DNA of 64,000 bases, taken from contig NC_069105.1 in assembly GCF_947172395.1 (NCBI RefSeq), forward strand, positions 1,116,001 to 1,180,000, given 5' to 3'. The DNA is from Bicyclus anynana. Taxonomy: Eukaryota > Arthropoda > Insecta > Lepidoptera > Nymphalidae. Each line of letters opens with the position of its first letter. Within the stretch, counting starts at the first letter, position 1. Below, piece after piece: positions 62,077 to 64,000 of this stretch. The position numbers were made by a program, and so were the translations under genes. The notes under the pieces were generated by a model. It was given only the letters and a program-made list of their open reading frames with translations. It ran no database searches and was not told the DNA's origin.

Positions 62077-64000
62077 TCAGTCCGGACGCCCCCAAGATCG
62101 TGAGTTAGAAAACCCACGTCCGGGTGACGTTAGATATCGGGGACCTCGTCTTCGCCGGCGAAGACGCTGTGTAGCTTGTGATTGTGTTACCTGGGAAGCA
62201 TTGTCGGTTGTTATGTCATCGTCTGGATCGTGAAGGACGTTCTTGGGACGCCTCTGCTTGCAGTTAGCGTTTAGGTTGGGAGTGTAATTGCAGGCCTCAA
62301 CCACTAGTTGGTTGGGATGGATGGCAGCTCTGTCAAAATAGTTTTGAGAGAGCTGTTTCATGTACTTAGCTATTGTCGGTAATTCTAGATCTCTATGGAG
62401 GTCATTATTGCGTAAAAACCACGGCGCGCCCGTGATTTGACGCAGAAAACGATTCTGTAGGGTTTGAAGCGGCCTAAGGGTCGCTTTGGGACGGTGGGCA
62501 AACACTACACTAGCGTAGGTTAATATCGGACGGATCGTAGTTTTATAAAGCGTTAGCTTTGAGCGGAGGGACAATTTACTTTTCTTATTTATCATAGCGT
62601 AAAGGCGGTGCATTACGTATGCGGCCTTTTTTCTCGCTTTGTTAACGTGCATGGAGAAGCTCATGCGGTTATCGAAGGTAACGCCTAGGTACTTGGCAGT
62701 ACGTTGCCAGGGGATGGGTGCTCCGTAAAGGGAGACTTCTTTGAGTCCGGACTTGAGACGGGAGACCGCTTTGCCGGTGAAAAGCACGGCTGCGCTTTTC
62801 TCTGGGTTGACTTCTATACGCCAAAGGCGGAACCATTTACCTATAATGTTTACCGCCTTCTGGAGGCGGGCTCTAATGTGGACCCGGTTTACTGCCGTCG
62901 CGTACAGTGCGGTGTCGTCCGCAAACTGGGCGACGTGTACGCCCGGGTGGTCGGTGGGAATGTCGCTTGTGAAGAGCGAGTATAAAAGCGGGGAGAGCAC
63001 GGAGCCCTGAGGGACTCCTGCGCGAATCTGTCTGGGTGAAGAGAGAGTGCCGTCTATACGGTACCTGAAGGTGCGGTTGGACAGAAAGCTGTGTAGCAAG
63101 CGTACCATTTTGTTTGGTATGCCGAAACGGTTTAGTTTGAATATCAAGCCTTCGTGCCAGACGCGGTCAAACGCTTTAGCTACGTCAAAGAAGAGCGCCC
63201 CGGTGGCGATGGGGTTATGAAATGTATTAAAACCGGTTAGAATGTGCTCCGTGAGGCGGTGCACTTGATGAACACATGAGTGTTTACATCGAAATCCAAA
63301 CTGTTGTTTGATGAGAAGTTGCTTTTCATCGCAAATGGCTTTGAGACGATTCAAAATTATTATCTCATACACCTTGCCAATGGTGTTGAGAAGACTAATT
63401 GGGCGGTAGCTAGTCGGGAGGTCGCGGGGTTTACCCGGCTTGTGGATGCCAATGACCGTGGCTTCTTTCCATGCGTCTGGGAAGGCGCAGTGAGCTAGGA
63501 GAACATTGAAGATGTTCACCAGGAGGTTGATTATCTGGACCGGGAGAAGCTTTAAAGCTTTGTTGCTAATCGTATCAGGCCCCGGAGCCTTCTTTTTGCG
63601 CAAGCCCTTGATAACCGCAGAGACTTCCTCGCATGACGTAGGGGTAATTTCGACTCCGTCCGGGGGGCGAGATAAGATAGAAGTGAGTTCGGACTTCACT
63701 TTTTTCGCGTGTGATTTTACAAATGCCGTAGTGCTTGGAGTGCACTGGGCTTCCAGACTGTCGGCTAGGCATTCGGCCTTATCGATGTCCTCGATCGCGT
63801 TTGGGAGGCCAGGGCGTTTGAGAGGTGGGGTGGCTGCGAGGCGGTCGGCTTTGAGATATCTTGCCACGTCGTAGAAGGCTACGTGCGATGGCTCGAGCTC
63901 TCTCAGTCGGTTGTCCCATTGTCTGTCATAACGCCAGCGCAAGCGACGCTTGCACCGTCTTCCGAGAGTCCAAAGTAGACTCGCGTTTTGTCGGGTCGGT
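62077..64000 (-). CDS. Jockey-clade LINE reverse transcriptase (5' partial)
   Basis: Minus-strand frame open from the window edge to the stop at 62077, so the N-terminal endonuclease part is outside. Reverse transcriptase motifs in order: 'KKKAPGPDTISNKALKLLP', 'SYRPISLLNTIGKVYE', 'QQFGFRCKHSC', 'ALFFDVAKAFDRVWHEGLIF', 'AGVPQGSVLSPLLYSLFT', 'AQFADDTALYA' (catalytic Asp pair) and 'AKYLGVTFDNRMS'. The C-terminal thumb-like region ends 'SNSRSWGRPD'. No stop or shift over at least 640 codons, and an A tail follows, so this copy may be young. It is more GC-rich than its surroundings. It sits in a probable intron of the ZFAND2-type gene. Confidence 0.9.
   Translation of the reverse strand, partial: PTRQNASLLWTLGRRCKRRLRWRYDRQWDNRLRELEPSHVAFYDVARYLKADRLAATPPLKRPGLPNAIEDIDKAECLADSLEAQCTPSTTAFVKSHAKKVKSELTSILSRPPDGVEITPTSCEEVSAVIKGLRKKKAPGPDTISNKALKLLPVQIINLLVNIFNVLLAHCAFPDAWKEATVIGIHKPGKPRDLPTSYRPISLLNTIGKVYEIIILNRLKAICDEKQLLIKQQFGFRCKHSCVHQVHRLTEHILTGFNTFHNPIATGALFFDVAKAFDRVWHEGLIFKLNRFGIPNKMVRLLHSFLSNRTFRYRIDGTLSSPRQIRAGVPQGSVLSPLLYSLFTSDIPTDHPGVHVAQFADDTALYATAVNRVHIRARLQKAVNIIGKWFRLWRIEVNPEKSAAVLFTGKAVSRLKSGLKEVSLYGAPIPWQRTAKYLGVTFDNRMSFSMHVNKARKKAAYVMHRLYAMINKKSKLSLRSKLTLYKTTIRPILTYASVVFAHRPKATLRPLQTLQNRFLRQITGAPWFLRNNDLHRDLELPTIAKYMKQLSQNYFDRAAIHPNQLVVEACNYTPNLNANCKQRRPKNVLHDPDDDITTDNASQVTQSQATQRLRRRRRGPRYLTSPGRGFSNSRSWGRPD

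Noticed and set aside
63506..63874. 122-codon plus-strand frame in the LINE
   Set aside because: Antisense shadow of the reverse transcriptase frame, favoured by local GC content.

Overview
This window is insect nuclear DNA, most likely from a moth or butterfly. It has intron-bearing genes with GT-AG junctions, several tRNA-derived SINE families, Helitron-type repeats ending in CTAGT, piggyBac, mariner, PIF/Harbinger and hAT transposons, Ty3/gypsy and copia retrotransposons, and Jockey/CR1-type LINEs. No prokaryotic operon, CRISPR array or functional tRNA/rRNA gene was seen. The order is inferred from repeat style; I could not run a search.

Layout: 1-38.4 kb is a transposon graveyard with nested insertions. 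A Ty3/gypsy element (4.7-13.6 kb) carries a 1.6-kb insertion in gag, a 385-bp TA-flanked MITE in integrase, and an inverted LTR fragment that itself hosts an intact two-exon piggyBac element (9644-12968). hAT, LINE and copia debris follow, then a Tc1/mariner-like element whose transposase has a DD82E triad (18.3-20.6 kb), then an errantivirus-like 5' end. From 21.3 to 26.0 kb there is a degenerate array of densovirus-like NS1 helicase fragments (an endogenous viral element), broken by a second piggyBac and two LTR-like insertions. Next come mariner relics, an intact DD41D mariner with ~500-bp terminal inverted repeats (28672-31223), a third piggyBac relic and an intact Harbinger element (33486-36365). 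The two Harbinger genes are convergent, and each lies partly within the other's intron.

Host genes fill the rest. The C9orf78/TLS1 splicing-factor homologue lies on the minus strand (38652-40920, two exons). It diverges from a seven-exon malate synthase gene (42047-55987, 541 codons, all reading phases consistent). Malate synthase introns are loaded with SINEs, Helitrons, a 420-bp ATC microsatellite and a G-rich minisatellite. Downstream of its stop codon is an array of decaying copies of its own last coding exon (56.0-57.3 kb). A small minus-strand exon at 61.2-61.3 kb encodes a ubiquitin-interacting motif and a CaaX-like end and looks like the last exon of a ZFAND2-type AN1 zinc-finger gene. 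The window closes inside a Jockey-type LINE whose reverse transcriptase runs off the right edge.

The host genes have no evident functional link to one another. Malate synthase is the second glyoxylate-shunt enzyme; its partner, isocitrate lyase, is not in this window. Exon coordinates were worked out by hand from ORF continuity and splice sites. Family names come from recognised motifs, not from a database search.
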